A stretch of DNA of 64,000 bases from Atherinomorus stipes (taxonomy: Eukaryota; Chordata; Actinopteri; Atheriniformes; Atherinidae). Below, piece by piece: positions 1-12,107 of the stretch (position 1 is its first letter; each line of letters begins with the position of its first letter). The translations under genes were made by a program, and so were the position numbers. The notes below the pieces were generated by a model. It saw nothing but the letters and a program-made list of their open reading frames with translations. It made no database searches and was not told the DNA's origin. The stretch is taken from NCBI GenBank assembly GCA_023101725.1, contig JALJCO010012618.1, positions 62,001 to 126,000 on the forward strand, in the 5' to 3' direction.

Positions 1-290
1 CAATAACATTACCCGTGACCTGAACATTAGTTATATAACTTGCAACACCCAACTAATGTGATTCTAAGGTCAGTTTCACCTCAAGATGCAGCTGGTCATC
101 AGACCAGAGACTGTTTAAAGCAACCCTTACTGATGTTGCATTGTTACACTATCTTTTTAATAGGGTAAAATGCTATAAGTGAGGTAATGGAACTCTGAAA
201 TATATGACAGACCCATCAATCAAAATACTGTAAGATATCATTCCAATCTCTAAATTTCAATGAAAACTCCAGCCAATCCTTGCAGTGGGA
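1..290. other. Unassigned non-coding DNA
   Basis: AT-rich sequence with no recognisable coding exon, repeat or RNA gene. It presumably belongs to intron 2 of pdgfa, because exon 2 lies to the right and the gene reads leftwards. Confidence 0.4.
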
Positions 291-1495
291 AATGTAGTCC
301 CTCCAGCATGTCCTGAGTCTCCCCCAGATCTCATCAGGTGGGATGTGCCTGGAACACCTCACCAGGGAGGCGTCCAGGAGGCATCCTGACCAGATATCCG
401 AGCCACCTCATCTGGCTCCTCTCGATGCGGAGGAGCAGTGGCTCTACTTTGAGCCCCTCCCTGATGACCGAGCTTCTCATCTTATCTCTAAAGGAGAGCC
501 CGGCCACCCTGCGGAGGAAACTCATTTCGGCCGCTTGTACCAGCAATCTGGTTCTTTCAGTCACGACCCACAGCTCGTGATAATTGGTGACAGTAGGGAC
601 GTAGATCAAGCGGCAAATCGAGAGCTTCGCCTTTCAGCTCAGCTCCTTCTTCCACGACAGACTGATGCAGAGTCCGCATCACTGCAGACGCCGCATTGAC
701 CTGTCTGTTGATCTCCTGCTCCACTCTTCCCTCACTTGTGAACGAGACCCTGAGATACTTGAACTCAACCTGGGGTAGGACCTCACCCCGACCCAAAGAG
801 GACACTCCACCCTTTTCTGGATGAGGACCATGGTCTAGGATTTAGAGGTGCTGATTGTCATCCTAGCTGCTTCACAGTCAGTTGCAAATCACTCCCGCGA
901 GAGTTGGAGATCATGGCCAGATGAAGCCAACAGAACCACATCATCTGCAAAAAGCAGAGACCCGATCCTCAGGTCAACAAACCAGATCCCCTCAACATCT
1001 CGGCTGCGCCTAGAAATCCTGTCCATTAAGGTTATGAACAGGATCAGTGACAAAGGGCAGCCTTGGCGAAGTCCAGCTCTCACTGGAAACCAACCCGACT
1101 TACTACCCGAAATGTGGACCAAGCTCTGGCACCTGTTATACAGATACTGGATAACTCAAACAAGGGTGTCCAGTACTCTGTACTCCCAGAGTACCCACTA
1201 CAGAAGTCGCCGGGGGACACGATCGAACGCTTTCTCAAGTCCACAAATCACATGTAGACTGGTTGGGCGAACTCCCATGCCCCCTCCAGGATCCTGAAGA
1301 GGGTGTAGAGCTGGTCCACTGTTCCACGACCAGGACGAAAACCACATTGCTCCACCTCAATCCGAGTTTCGACTATCCGGCGAGCCCTCCTCTCCAGGAC
1401 CCCTGAATAGACTTAACCAGGGATGCTGAGAAATGTGATCCCCCTATAGTTGGAGCACACCTTCCAATCCCCCTTTTTGAAGAGTAATATGGCAG
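291..1495 (-). mobile_element. Degenerate LINE fragment, reverse transcriptase region (Rex/RTE-like)
   Basis: Read on the minus strand, the pieces line up in the order of a fish non-LTR retrotransposon. First comes KGDWKVCSNYRG near 1450, then GLRQGCPLS and FADDVVLLAS (frame at 889-1122), then a C-terminal part containing ELWVVTERTRLLVQAAEMSF and RWLGYLVRMPPGRLPGEVF (334-609). FADD is the catalytic reverse transcriptase box. The reading frame is broken several times, and both the 5' part and the 3' tail are missing, so this is a dead copy. The family assignment (Rex3/RTE-like) is from memory of the motif set; the reverse transcriptase call itself is firm. The plus-strand frame at 848-1297 is only its antisense shadow. 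Confidence 0.85.
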
Positions 1496-2690
1496 AAATA
1501 TGTAATATATAATTCAAAACTGTTTCTATTGATGTGTAATTGCTGCACTAGAATAGCTGTAATATATTTATTTTCTTGGACTGAGCCATATTCACCTTAC
1601 TGGGGGTCCACATACATGGAGGCTGCAATTTCCGCCACCATTTTTACTACAATGGACAAAACAATGTGTGCAAAGTAAGAACACTCTGAATTATAGAACT
1701 GCTGTACCAGCTTTGTTTAATGGAAATTTGAGCACTGTTTGGAATGAGTACTCATTTCAGCCACTTGTGGATCAATTCCAGTACATTAAAAGTAGTTATC
1801 CATAGTACAATAATAGCTATACCTGAAACCTGGGGATCCTCTCACAGATGAAAACATCTTTAAGTATGTGAGAATTTTGACCAATGATGACCACGATACA
1901 TTTACCGTGCTTGGCATATGAAGTCATTGCTATACCCATCTTTACCACTAGGTGTCAGTAATTCTTACACACTGTACCTTTAAGGATGTGAGGCTACAGT
2001 AAGACTCGCTTACAGAAACTCATGCTTGTCTGAAAACAGGCTGACAGGGAACAGATGAAGGCCACTTGCCTCAAACAAAATATAGATGTAAAAGCATCAT
2101 TCTTTGGGTTTTGAATTGATTTACATATCTGTACAAAAAAAAATCCTGCGGAGACCGGCCCAAAATACAGCAGCTGGTATGAGCAGCAGTCTTCATTCAG
2201 ATCATCTCAGGAGTTGCTACTGCAATTTGAAAAACATAGTTTACAATTTGATAGGTTCTCAGTCTAAACTTTCATTCAGTCAACATTTCCAGTCACAAAA
2301 ACTGAGACACGAAATGACCCATGTCCCTAAATCTGTTTTGGTTTAATGGTAGCAAACCCTTTTACCCTCTTTAGTTTGTTATGGGTGCTCTTAATAGTTT
2401 AAGAAGTCCAGCCTGCTCCAGAAAGTAAATCCTGTCCAACCAATCACTAAAGCAGTTGAATTTAATTAGCACAGCTCCTCTTCCAGGTAGGTGAGCTCGT
2501 TGGTAAAAAACACCTGTTCTAAATGTACGGGCAGATCCAAAAACATGGCAGGATTTTCCACCTCTGCAACCCATCGGATAACCTGTAATCTTATGTCTCT
2601 CCACCTGAGCAAAATGTAGTAGTTTCACAACCCATAGCTGCAAATTGTGATATTGGAATGCATACTCTGGTGGCTGGGAGGAAATGTAGA
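1496..2690. other. Unassigned intronic DNA
   Basis: No recognised gene or element. A minus-strand frame of 90 codons (2371-2643) is open but has no domain I recognise and no convincing splice context; it may belong to an old repeat. Confidence 0.35.
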
Positions 2691-2945
2691 AGTTGTCTAC
2701 GAACCAGAAAGTTGGTGGATCAATTCCAAGTTTCCCCCTGACTACATGCCAATAGCATACTTGGGCAACCTCACTTTGCCTCCCAATGTGTCTGTCTAGG
2801 TATGAATGTGTGTGATAGTAGAAAGCACTTCATATTTCAAAATAATAGTGCTCTGTGTGTGTGAATGTAACGTAATGTGAAAGTGCTTTGAGTGGTCAAC
2901 ATATGACTACTAAGGCATGATACAAGTACAGGCCATTTACAATAG
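2691..2945 (+). repeat. Diverged fish SINE/LINE 3'-tail repeat
   Basis: The order of motifs (ACTACATGCC, CTTGGGCAA, TATGAATGTGTGTG, AAGTGCTTTGAGTGGTCA, AAGTACAGGCCATTTACA) matches the better-preserved copy at 13120-13325, so these are two copies of one dispersed repeat. This copy carries many substitutions. Confidence 0.6.
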
Positions 2946-3012
2946 TAACGCTGGTAAGTCATAACTTATTAGATTCTCATCACTGTTTCATCCTGCATAG
3001 ATTTAAGTTACA

Positions 3013-3151
<139 letters not shown>

Positions 3152-3510
3152 GGACTGCATGGTGGCGTGGTGGTTAGCACCACAGCCTCACAGTAAGAAG
3201 GTTGCTAGTTCAATTCCCGGCTGGGGAGGGGGTTTGAACAATTCCAACTGTGGCCTTCCTGTGGGGAGTTTGCATGTTCTCCCCGTGTATGCGTGGGTTC
3301 TCTCCGGGTACTCCGGCTTGCATGTTAGGTTAATTGATCACTCTAAATTGCCCCTAGGTATTAATGTGAGTGTGAATGTTTGTCTGTCTGTCTGTGTTGG
3401 ACTGGCAACCTGTTCAGGGTGTACCCCGCTTCTCGCCTGATAACAGCTGGGATAGGCTTCAGCAACCCCCGCAACCCTGAATTGATAAGCGGTGCAGAAA
3501 ATGACTGACT
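3152..3510 (+). mobile_element. tRNA-derived fish SINE
   Basis: The head has an A-box-like GTGGTTAGCAC and a B-box-like AGTTCAATTCC, as in tRNA-derived SINE promoters. The body has the widespread fish sequence GGAGTTTGCATGTTCTCCCC, TGGGTTCTCTCCGGGTACTC and CAGCTGGGATAGGCTTCAGC. It ends near GATAAGCGGTGCAGAAAATG. It is fairly intact but has internal deletions relative to the usual body. Confidence 0.8.
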
Positions 3511-6190
3511 ATTATTATCATCATCATCTTCTTCATTATTATTTTCAACCACAGCTATTAAGCTCACCTTTTTATCAATCAATTTAGACTTTGATTATGA
3601 TACTGTGGCATTCAGTATATGCCTAGTTGAGCATATGCACAGTTGAGTTATGCTGTCTTAGTTCAACCTGGTGATTTGACTGGACCACATCTCCAAGTAC
3701 ACACATAGAGGAATCAAGTTATCAACCAAAGTCTGTCTGACTCTGCAACTCTGTTGGCTGTATGAGTCAACGTTCAATACATTCAGCTGCTTCCAACTTT
3801 CTCTGTAGGAGATCATTTCACATTTAAGTGTGGCCGAATTCACAGTGCTGACATTGACATTAAGTCACTTAAAAATTGATTTTGTCAGATGATGCTGAAG
3901 CTATAAAAATTTCTATAAAGCAAAGTGACTCATGTTTAACCGTCTGACCAAAAGAAACCGAAAAAAATATCTGAAAGTGAGGAGCTTCATTGAGAATTTG
4001 ACTGCATTAATATATGTCTACCCTCTGTTTTCACAAAACAATGCACTTTGGAGCGTGCAGAACACCTGGGACCAGTGAAGTCAAGTTTAACTCCAACATG
4101 CATGAGTTATTTGAACTCTAAATTACTGTATGTGTGAGAAGTTTGATTTCTTATTGTTTTGTCTGGACTAAAATTAATATTAACCTGTTCAACTTTAGTT
4201 TTTAGATAATGATTTACCTCATAAAGATGCATGAAAGCCCATGAAAGCTATTAGTTCTGTGAAGATCAAGTTTTCAAAGTCAGCTTCATCTTTGACTGTG
4301 TGTTTTAGTCGATGAAAGCCACAGGATATGTTGAAAGCCCAAAATTCAAAGTCGAGATTATGTGTATGTTGGAGCTTTTTTTTGGTGGGGGGGGGGGGGG
4401 GGGGCGGTCAGAGTCTAAAGAAAAAGGAAGGATTCCAGGAAATCGGTGTAAATTATGTCAACAGTGTTTCTCTTTGATTCTGAATGCCCTGCCTTGCTCT
4501 TTTTTTGGTGACTCGGTGTACGTATACGTACAAGCAGTCACACACACGCCTGCTCATACACACAATGTGCTGGTGAATCAACAAAGTCCACCTCCGACAT
4601 CTCCCTCTCCATCTGTGCGTCTCTCTCGCGCCCTGACATGTAGGAATTTCAGCATGAATTATACATAGCAACACAGCAGCCTTCCAGCGAGCACTCCCCT
4701 CAAACCAATAATAGGCAGCATGACAACAGTATAATGAACTGAGCCACTTGACCCCCACCGAGCCAGGGAGCCGTCACATTCAGCATTTGCATCTCAATGA
4801 TGCCAGGATTAATGGTGGCACCACTTCGCTCTACAGGCGTAAAAAAAAAAAAAAAAAAAAAGAATCAGCTACGACCTGCAGGCAATGAGTTGCAAAAAGT
4901 TTGTGTTGCTGGAATTTGGAGTCAGACTCAAGGTGTATATGCCTGTTTTATTTCCTCCTGTCACATCTCGCCGTCTCTATTCAGCAGGAATTCATTACCT
5001 GGCTAATGGGAACTGGCACCAGAATTTATTGATGATGAATACACGAGTCTATTAGAGTTGGAGACAGTTTACCTTATAATCCAACAACACACAAAAAGCC
5101 CTTCTTGTGCTTTCAGTTACAGCTCAAACTTCTTGCCAATAAAAAAGGAAAACAAAGATTTCACAGTGATGAAGAAAGAAACTTGCCCTCCTTGCAACAT
5201 CTGGATAGACATCCCAGTAGAGATGACACTCTATGACGCCCGGCTTCAATTCAGTCTTTTAATGAACAGACGGGGGATAAGTTAGAGCCATGACCAGCAA
5301 ATTCAAGCCTCCACTAGCCGTTTGTATTTGATTTTTCTTTAGCTTCTATGAACTAAATGCTAAAAAAGTTGTTTGTCTTGGAAAGTCATTGCAGAAACTA
5401 ATCCTCAGCTGTTAAACTATCTTTATTTTATTTTGTTTTATACTCTGATGTAACATCTGGGACCACTTTTTTAATAACCATGCATTTGCGAAAAAAAAAA
5501 AATTGCACAGCACAAATTAAATGTTGCCGCTAATAGCTCATCGAAAACTCGGCTGTTAGGATCTGAACTGGTGAAAGGAGAGATCACATTTCACCAGTCC
5601 GAGCTTAGCCACACTTTCTGCCACTTAGTTTTCAAATTACTTTAGAAAAAAGGAAAGAAACTGAAAACCTCCAATAATAACTTTTAAAGCCCACTGAGGT
5701 CTTGCCCTGAGATATATCTTTGACCTTTTGCCCCCGCCTGCTCCTCTCAGTGTTCCACTCTAAGGCTTAGACACAAAATGAATGGAGTTCTCTCAGACAC
5801 TGGGATAACATCCCAGAAGACATTAGTGCTTCAAACTCAGCCTCATGGTTCTTTTTACACAAATAACAAACCTTTAGAAGTTTATAAATTATTGTCTGTT
5901 CTTACTTTAATGATTTTTATTCATTTCTTTAAAGTGCATGCTCTTATTTCTTCTTTTGTATGAGTAAAATTCTTAACATTATTTTGAGAATTGAAGCACT
6001 TGCAACATTTATAACCCTTTAGTATAATCTTTTTCCCTGAGAAAAACTGAGAAATTAACCAAACATAGCTGCTCTTTCATATAGAAAAATGCCAAACAAA
6101 CAGACTGTTTTTCACTGAATAAGCTCGTTTAGCATAAAGTACCACTAATCCGGTTTGCAGGAGCGGGAGTACTACAATGAAGTGATTTAC
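3511..6190. other. pdgfa intron 2, no exon found
   Basis: Contains a poly-G run at 4387-4404 and short A-runs near 4842 and 5490. I searched the minus strand for a pdgfa exon 3 (basic RRKR processing site followed by the start of the growth factor domain) and did not see one, so the next exon is probably left of the window. Confidence 0.5.
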
Positions 6191-6287
6191 CTACGGAGTC
6201 TATCTCTAGCAGCCGCTGGAGGTCGCTGATGCTGCGGATCTCACTGCGAGAAAGCCGCTCCAGCAGCTCCCGAGGGAGAGGAGATTC
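6191..6287 (-). CDS. pdgfa: pdgfa coding exon 2 (propeptide start)
   Basis: The acceptor reads CATCCCACAG before GAATCTCC; the donor is GTAG followed by GTAAATC. The exon is 97 nt and phase 0 to phase 1, matching the size and phase I recall for the mammalian PDGFA second exon. Confidence 0.92.
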
Positions 6288-6697
6288 CTGTGGGATGAAA
6301 AGTTAGTTGGTTTTTTAGGTTTTATGTGGCTGGAAATACAGTCCTGCATTAACTTGTGCATACAACACGCGACATGATCATCACACAAACATAGTTTACC
6401 CTGAAAAAGCTATCAAGTTGATTATGAAGGGGCTTTGCCAGAAAGAAAATGTGCGTAAAAGGAATGTTTTTGCGTAATTACGCAGAGCGGATTTAATTTG
6501 TTACGTGCAACATAAGCCTTCAAAGGACGGCTCTGCCCTAAAAATATTCGTAGTGACAGAAATTTAAATCTAACCATGGGCAGGAGTAAAGATCAATCAC
6601 ATGTTTTGCATTGTTTTTGTTTGAAGCAGCTCACCTCAGCAGCGGTGCGTAACAGACAGAGAAAACCGGCGAGGAGGTGGTAGACTGCGGCTTTCAT
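6191..6697 (-). CDS. pdgfa: Platelet-derived growth factor A chain, partial (coding exons 1-2)
   Basis: PDGF-A is a secreted dimeric growth factor that activates PDGF receptor alpha on mesenchymal cells. Exon 1 (6697-6635) encodes 21 residues, MKAAVYHLLAGFLCLLRTAA plus E, a typical signal peptide. Its phase-0 GTGAGC donor follows directly. Exon 2 (6287-6191) is 97 nt and ends in phase 1 at GTAAAT. It encodes LPRELLERLSRSEIRSISDL then QRLLEIDSVG. Vertebrate PDGF-A has the same block after its signal peptide, with the invariant DLQRLLEIDSVG ending and the same exon boundaries; PDGF-B lacks LEIDSVG. The start codon is the first ATG giving a signal peptide in frame with the conserved exon. The basic processing site and cystine-knot domain are not in the window. 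Teleosts can have two pdgfa copies; which one this is cannot be told. Confidence 0.92.
6635..6697 (-). CDS. pdgfa: pdgfa coding exon 1 (signal peptide)
   Basis: 63 coding nt, starting at ATGAAAGCC and ending in GAG before GTGAGC. The hydrophobic core YHLLAGFLCLL followed by small residues (TAA) fits signal peptidase cleavage near residue 20. Confidence 0.88.
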
Positions 6698-6703
6698 CTC
6701 CTC

Positions 6704-6718
6704 TCAGGTCCACTGCAT
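6704..6718 (-). promoter_or_regulatory. Minimal upstream ORF before pdgfa ATG
   Basis: The leader contains ATGCAGTGGACCTGA (Met-Gln-Trp-Thr-stop), ending only 6 nt before the main ATG. Such a short uORF so close to the start would be expected to affect initiation. It lies in the leader only if the transcript starts upstream of it, which is likely. Confidence 0.55.
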
Positions 6719-7520
6719 CGGCACCAGGATGGGGCGAAAGTCCACTGGAGGAGCCGGGCTGTCGCTCCCTGGTCTCGAAAGCCGAGAACCATCCCTCGAG
6801 AGAATAAACCACTTCCACAACTTCAGTGAAAGTACTTTTGAAACCTCAGATAATCTGTTGAATCCTAAATAAAGCTATTAGAGCAGACGTGCATCCAGTG
6901 TCTCGCTGCGGTTGACAGAGCGTGAATTTCCGCACATAGATGAAAGAGTACAAATCGCACTTAAACAGTTGTTTTCTTAATTTAGTTTGACAAAGAAAGT
7001 ACACCAAACGGTAAATGTCCAGCTGTTTTTTTTTTTGTTTGTTTGTTTGTTTGTTTTTTGGGGGGTTTTGGCACGGAGAAACAGGTGCTGATGGGAGGAT
7101 GGGAATTTCTTTACATCCACGGATCCAGTGATATCCACTATTTTGTCCTCCTTCGATCAAGTCCGGTCAAAAATCACACAGTTGTGCAGCCTGAAGCATA
7201 TGAGCCACTTGGCAATTTGTTTGGACAAATTTTCCCCAAAACATTTCTCACGTCCTTTAAAGTAACCCACCTAAAACTAACGAGACAATTTTGTGAATAC
7301 TTAGAGTAGCCTACAAGTAATCAACACAAAGAAAGTATCCCGCTTTGCAGCCATAGAAGAATTTGATGTCAGCTCCCTGCGGTCCTGTGATCTCCGGGGT
7401 GAATGAAGTCGGGATGCTTTCAGTCACAGGATATAGCTGTGCGCGTCCTCGCTTCTCTCTGCGAGCGCGCTTTTGCATAATAGAGCGTAGTAGTAGAGCT
7501 AAGTCAGGCATTAAACCACA
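6719..7520 (-). promoter_or_regulatory. pdgfa: Probable pdgfa 5' leader and promoter region
   Basis: Immediately upstream of the pdgfa start on the minus strand. CpG-containing patches lie at 6720-6800 and 7440-7470 (GCGAGCGCGC). No clear TATA box is tied to a start site, and the transcription start cannot be fixed from sequence alone. Confidence 0.4.
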
Positions 7521-9142
7521 TCCGAGAATCCTCAACCGCTCATTCTACCCCTTTCACATTCTTTAGTCACTAAAAATTAATGTATGTTTTAGGGTTGCCC
7601 TTGTGGATTCTCGGCCAAATATGTATTTGTGTTTCCTCCACGATTAAGGCAAACGGTAAATTTGGATCTTTGGTGACATGTTGAACGAATGGGGGCAAAT
7701 TATGATCAGAAACTGAGGTGATCTGCATCAGAGTCAATGGGGCTTATTCGAAGAGCGAAGAGAGAAAGAGAAACTTGAACAAGTTGCTTTTACAGTCAAT
7801 AACACTATTTCCTGTGTGTATGTGCACACAAACACACAGAGAGAAATAAAAGTGTGAGTGAGACATCACTGGCCATGAGTGGCATACTTGCAGCCCCATT
7901 AATGAGTGTCCAAACGAACAGAGCTGACTGAGAGAAAGGAAGCAAGTCTGTCTTAAACAGCCGGCGCTGGGGTTTCTTAAAGAAAAAGAAGAGAAAAAAA
8001 AGGTTTTCGAATTGTCTTACAAGATGAGGAACCAAAGTCTCATCATGACAAAACTGTTTAAACTTCCTGCTGAACAGTTAATAATTAAAAGTAGACTTTA
8101 AAGGCATCATCATAGCAGAATATTGTTTAAAGTCTTTATTTTGAATTCTATTATGCACGAAGGGAAACGGAGAAATGGAATAAATTCTTCTCGTTCATCA
8201 GCTGAAAACACTCATTTTGTAACAAGTAGTAGGCCCACTCTATATGGCGTATACAACCACTTTTAACAACCGCAAAAGAAAGATCCTATACTCATATCGT
8301 TGCTCTCATTCATTATAATACTTCAAAATTGTCATCGTGAGGACACATTGTTCGGAATGACAGACTGTTTGATTATTTATACTTAGCACGATGCCTCAAT
8401 AAGTTTGAACAAAATCCAAAATGGCACACTTGAAGCCAGTGTTTCCATCAATCTAAACTAGTTTTCACAGTGCTGCATGTTTGGCATCCACACTTTTGAA
8501 CACCATCCAGCTGGCCAGGACGCTGGAGCTCAACACATACTGTCTGAGTCAGGTTGGGACTTAAACACATCTCTTGTCTGCCGTGTATTTGCTTTCTTAA
8601 ATTAAGTGAAATAAATCAGAAGCAAGAGCTGCTTGGCAGGTGAATATAGATTTGAGAAATAATATTCATACTGACTGTCATTTATAAATCTTATACAGAA
8701 TAACACCAGCACTTTGCTACAACTTTTTAATCAAAACATTTAAAAAAGAATCCATCCAAAGAACATCTAGAGGGATGCATAAAATAATTAATTTTACCCT
8801 CCAATTTTTTTGCCACGCCAGATTTGCCTCCTCATTTAAAAAAAAAAGAAAAAAAAGATTGGGTACTGTAATGATATGTGGTAATGATGATTGGCTACAT
8901 CCCTATTTGGAAAAACTGGGTCAACTGGCCATTGCTAGCAGAGGTTTTTCTTTGCAGGGCTATCTGTTAGCATCATGGACATTTCAGACCATGAACATAT
9001 GCATATCAGACAAGACAGCACTTAGAAAATAACTTACAGGTAAAGACAACGTTGTGGTTACCTCCTTCAGTGTTGCTACAGAAGTTTTTTTTTTTTTTTC
9101 CTAATCCATTTGTTTGAAAACCCAAACTTAAACTCACCCATG
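7521..9142. other. Intergenic DNA upstream of pdgfa
   Basis: AT-rich; no exon, RNA gene or clear transposon seen. Short A- and T-runs only. Confidence 0.4.
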
Positions 9143-9605
9143 TTAATGGATAACTTTCTTTTTTTTCAAACTGGAACTTATTTCTAGGAGTTTATATGTA
9201 CATTTACTCACTGGTAAAATTTCTGTATCACTTTGACTCCTTCGGAAGATATTTCGTTGAGTCGCCCTTCGGTGTACATCCATATAATGGGAGAGACAGG
9301 GCAGCCTCTCTACAACCCTAACCCCAGACCCCGGGGAAGACCTAGGACTCGCTAGAGGAACTACATTTCTCAGCTGGCCTGGGAACGCCTCGGGATCCCC
9401 CCAGATGAGTTGGTGAACGTGGCTGGGGAGAGGGAAGTCTGGGCTTCCCTGCTTACGCAGCTGCCCCCGCGACCCGACCCCAGATAAGCGGAAGGAAATG
9501 GATGGATGGTGTCAAAGTGATTCAGAAATTTTACTGGTGAGTAAATGCACATATAAACTCCTAGAAATAAGGTCCAGGTTGCAAATATAGAAAGTTATCC
9601 TTTAA
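9143..9605. mobile_element. Long-inverted-repeat MITE with captured LINE tail, TTAA-flanked
   Basis: Two arms of about 90 bases (9149-9238 and 9511-9600) are inverted copies of each other at roughly 85-90% identity. Both carry GGATAACTTTC at the outer end and ATCACTTTGAC at the inner end. TTAA flanks both sides (9143-9146 and 9602-9605), as for TTAA-specific cut-and-paste elements. The loop between the arms is not MITE sequence but the 3' end of a LINE (separate entry). The right TTAA is also the left end of the next element. Confidence 0.75.
9318..9508 (+). mobile_element. LINE 3' end with GATG tail
   Basis: The translated motifs QLAWERLGIPPDEL, VAGEREVWASLL and LPPRPDPR, then GATAAGCGGAAGGAAATGGATGGATGG, are the C-terminus and tandem GATG tail of the same LINE type as at 291-1495. 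The copy is heavily 5' truncated. Confidence 0.8.
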
Positions 9606-11170
9606 AGGCAGGGTGGATTATGCTTTCCAGGAGCATTTTTTACTATATTGCTTAAAGTCTTCTTCACACCCCAATTGCAGCCAATTAATTGAATATTCAG
9701 GCAGAAAAAATTAAAAAATTAATCACCGGTGGAACAGACAGGACTGGAAAAACCCCTTCCAATCAAATAAATTCCATTGGATGGGGTTGCGAACGGCCCG
9801 TGCTGATTAATTGAATGATTTTTATGTCCAACAAACTCGACTGCAGTTTCTCGTCCTCCCAACCTCCTCGCACGCGCTCTCACAGTGCAGACGAACCGAG
9901 ACGAACATGACTGCTCGCTGCTCTTATCTATGACGCTGTTTGCTCTTAAAAAGAAAAAAAACAGATGTGGATCAAGTCATGGAGGTGTTGGTGTTTGCAG
10001 TGAGGATGTTTTACACCACAGAAGAAGTTGGAGGTGAGATAATTATCACTTTTAATCACGTGGTTCCTAACAAGCTAGCCTGTTCTCAGTTATGTTTGCC
10101 GACAGCCATCGGCGCACGCGTTCCTGTGCTCTGGAGGCGTGGTTTCGGTTGGTGTATATTTTTTCAAATGTAGCCTGCTCGAACCATTTCTCCCTGCCAT
10201 TTTACCCTACCTTTAAAGGGACTTGAGGCAGGAATTTGAAAAAAACCAAACATGAATGTCCCTTTTTTTCATACTAATGGGCGATGAAGCGCTAAATACC
10301 AAAAATAACGTTTCCACCCATGTTTCTCTCCATTGCCTTGAACAGGCTGTGTGCTGCAAAATGCACTGCAATTCGGTGTCCGAATTTCCCGCGCTGCCCT
10401 GCGGACGTGACGTCAAATGACCTACATCTGCAGTTTTGATGCAGGAAAAGAGGGTCATGTTAAATAAAAACACCGTAAGCGTTAGTTATGGATTATTCTG
10501 CCGTCAGAATACGATCTAGATCAACTGAAAGACACTAAAAATTGTAACTACGAAGAAAAAGCTTAGTAAACAACATTATAGTTTTCCAGCTCTGCCATGC
10601 GGATGTGACGTTACATGACGCTACATCCGCTGTTTTGATATAGGACGAAGCCGGTCGCGGTAAATTCAAACACCGTAAGCGTTAGTTATGGATTATTCTG
10701 CCGTCAGCAAACGATCCAGATCAACTGAAAGACACTAAAAAGTGTAACTACAAAGAAAAAGGTGAGTAAACAACATCATAGCTTCAGTTTGTGCACGCTC
10801 CCGTGACGGCTTGGCTCGTGGCTGCAGTTACCTGAAGCGCCAATCGCGGCAGTCGCGAGTTTCGTTTCTTAATCTTGCCTCAAGTCCCTTTGAGGAATGC
10901 AGACTAGTTTGCCTCACGCCGGTGTATCAGCTGGGGGAAAGAAGAGTGGAGGGGGAAGGCTGTTCCTTCAATGGTGTGCTCTCATTGGAAAATATGAATT
11001 CCGTAGAAAGTTGACTAAGTAGAATGAAACGCGTCTGTCTGATTTGACCATGTTTAAACAAAGAAGCAAAGCTGACCTCCCTTTAACAGGTACTTCGATA
11101 CTCGCTCTACATTAATGTGGCCTCATCAGAGCACAACAGATCATATTATACCATATCTGTTGTCATAACT
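9606..11170. mobile_element. TTAA-flanked repeat split by a second MITE
   Basis: Starts after TTAA with AGGCAGGGTGG and ends before TTAA at 11171-11174. The segment 9960-10195 matches 31975-32215 (shared GTTGGTGTTTG and AGTTGGAGGTGAG). The segment 10940-11150 matches 39690-39900 (shared ACAAAGAAGCAAAGCTGAC-like and GGCCTCATCAG blocks). The continuity is broken by the MITE at 10217-10889, which therefore inserted later. The terminal repeats are weak, so the outer limits are inferred from TTAA and similarity. Confidence 0.55.
10217..10889 (+). mobile_element. TTAA MITE family B, copy 1
   Basis: Terminal inverted repeats begin AGGGACTTGAGGCA on both ends. Left target TTAA is at 10213-10216; the right one has decayed to TTGA (10890-10893). 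The ends fit the TTAAAGGRR pattern of T2/Kolobok-type elements (family knowledge). Copy 2 lies inverted at 15920-16553. No transposase frame. The interior holds a repeated unit (GTTAGTTATGGATTATTCTG twice, near 10479 and 10680). Confidence 0.8.
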
Positions 11171-11174
11171 TTAA

Positions 11175-12107
11175 GAACCAGAGAAATCAAAGTTTATTCA
11201 AATAATTTATTTGGGTCAGAGGGGTAGTTTTTTTTAAAATAAATGTAAAGGTTTTTTTCCTGATGTAAAGCTTTATAGAGAAGCACGAGGATGTGTTATT
11301 GAGCTTAAAGCATTCAAACCTGCATAACACATTCATGCTTCTTTTGTCTACTTCTTCCAATCCACATACATGCACACACTTCAACCTTACGACACACAAA
11401 CAAACATTTACAGTCAGTTATGATGGTTCAGTCTTCAAGATTCCTGTGAGGGCAGAAGAAAGAGCAAATTAAAGAAGAAAAAAAGAGGGGAGACTAGGAG
11501 GAGAAGGAATAGAGAAGCTCTTCGGGCAATAATGGAAAGAAGAGATAAGCTTGTTGATACAAAGATGAAGTCCATTTGGATGAAAGAAGACAACAGTGTG
11601 TGGGTGTATGTGCATGTGTGGTGTGCATTTGGAGAAAATCCAGCTTGTGTTGGACCAAAATTTCTCCCAATTACAACCCATTTAGCCTGACAGAGGTTAA
11701 TGCCATCACAACAAGAATCCACCCCTGTCACTAACCCTCCACATCCCCCTGAAAGCCTTTAGAGTAGCCAACAGACACTCACACCGTCTGACACATACAC
11801 ACAGCAAGACAAAGAACCGGAATGATGGAGAGGAAATGGGTCAGAACCGACTCGGATGTTGAATGGCATCACTGGTGCCGCGACGCTGTCACTTCCTCCT
11901 GGCAACAGCTTCTTCTTTGAACTCTCTGGAGCATCCAAGTTGTTCTGTCTCCTTTCTTCTTTTTGTCTTCTGTCCCAACGATGTCGTCTGTCTTTGGGCC
12001 AGCAGGGGTCCCTGCCATCTGGGCGTTGCCGATGAAGAGGAGAGACATTAGGCCTAAAAACCCTCTTTTATCATTTTTCTTGCAAAATCTGTATTTTACT
12101 TTAATGT
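11175..12107. other. Unassigned intergenic DNA
   Basis: No gene or element recognised. The minus-strand frames here (11435-11731) are purine/pyrimidine-biased and have no domain. Confidence 0.35.

Noticed and set aside
848..1297. 149-codon plus-strand frame
   Set aside because: Exact antisense of the LINE reverse transcriptase, which has recognisable motifs on the other strand.
2371..2643. 90-codon minus-strand frame as a gene
   Set aside because: Open but without recognisable domain, splice pattern or regulatory context; possibly an old repeat.
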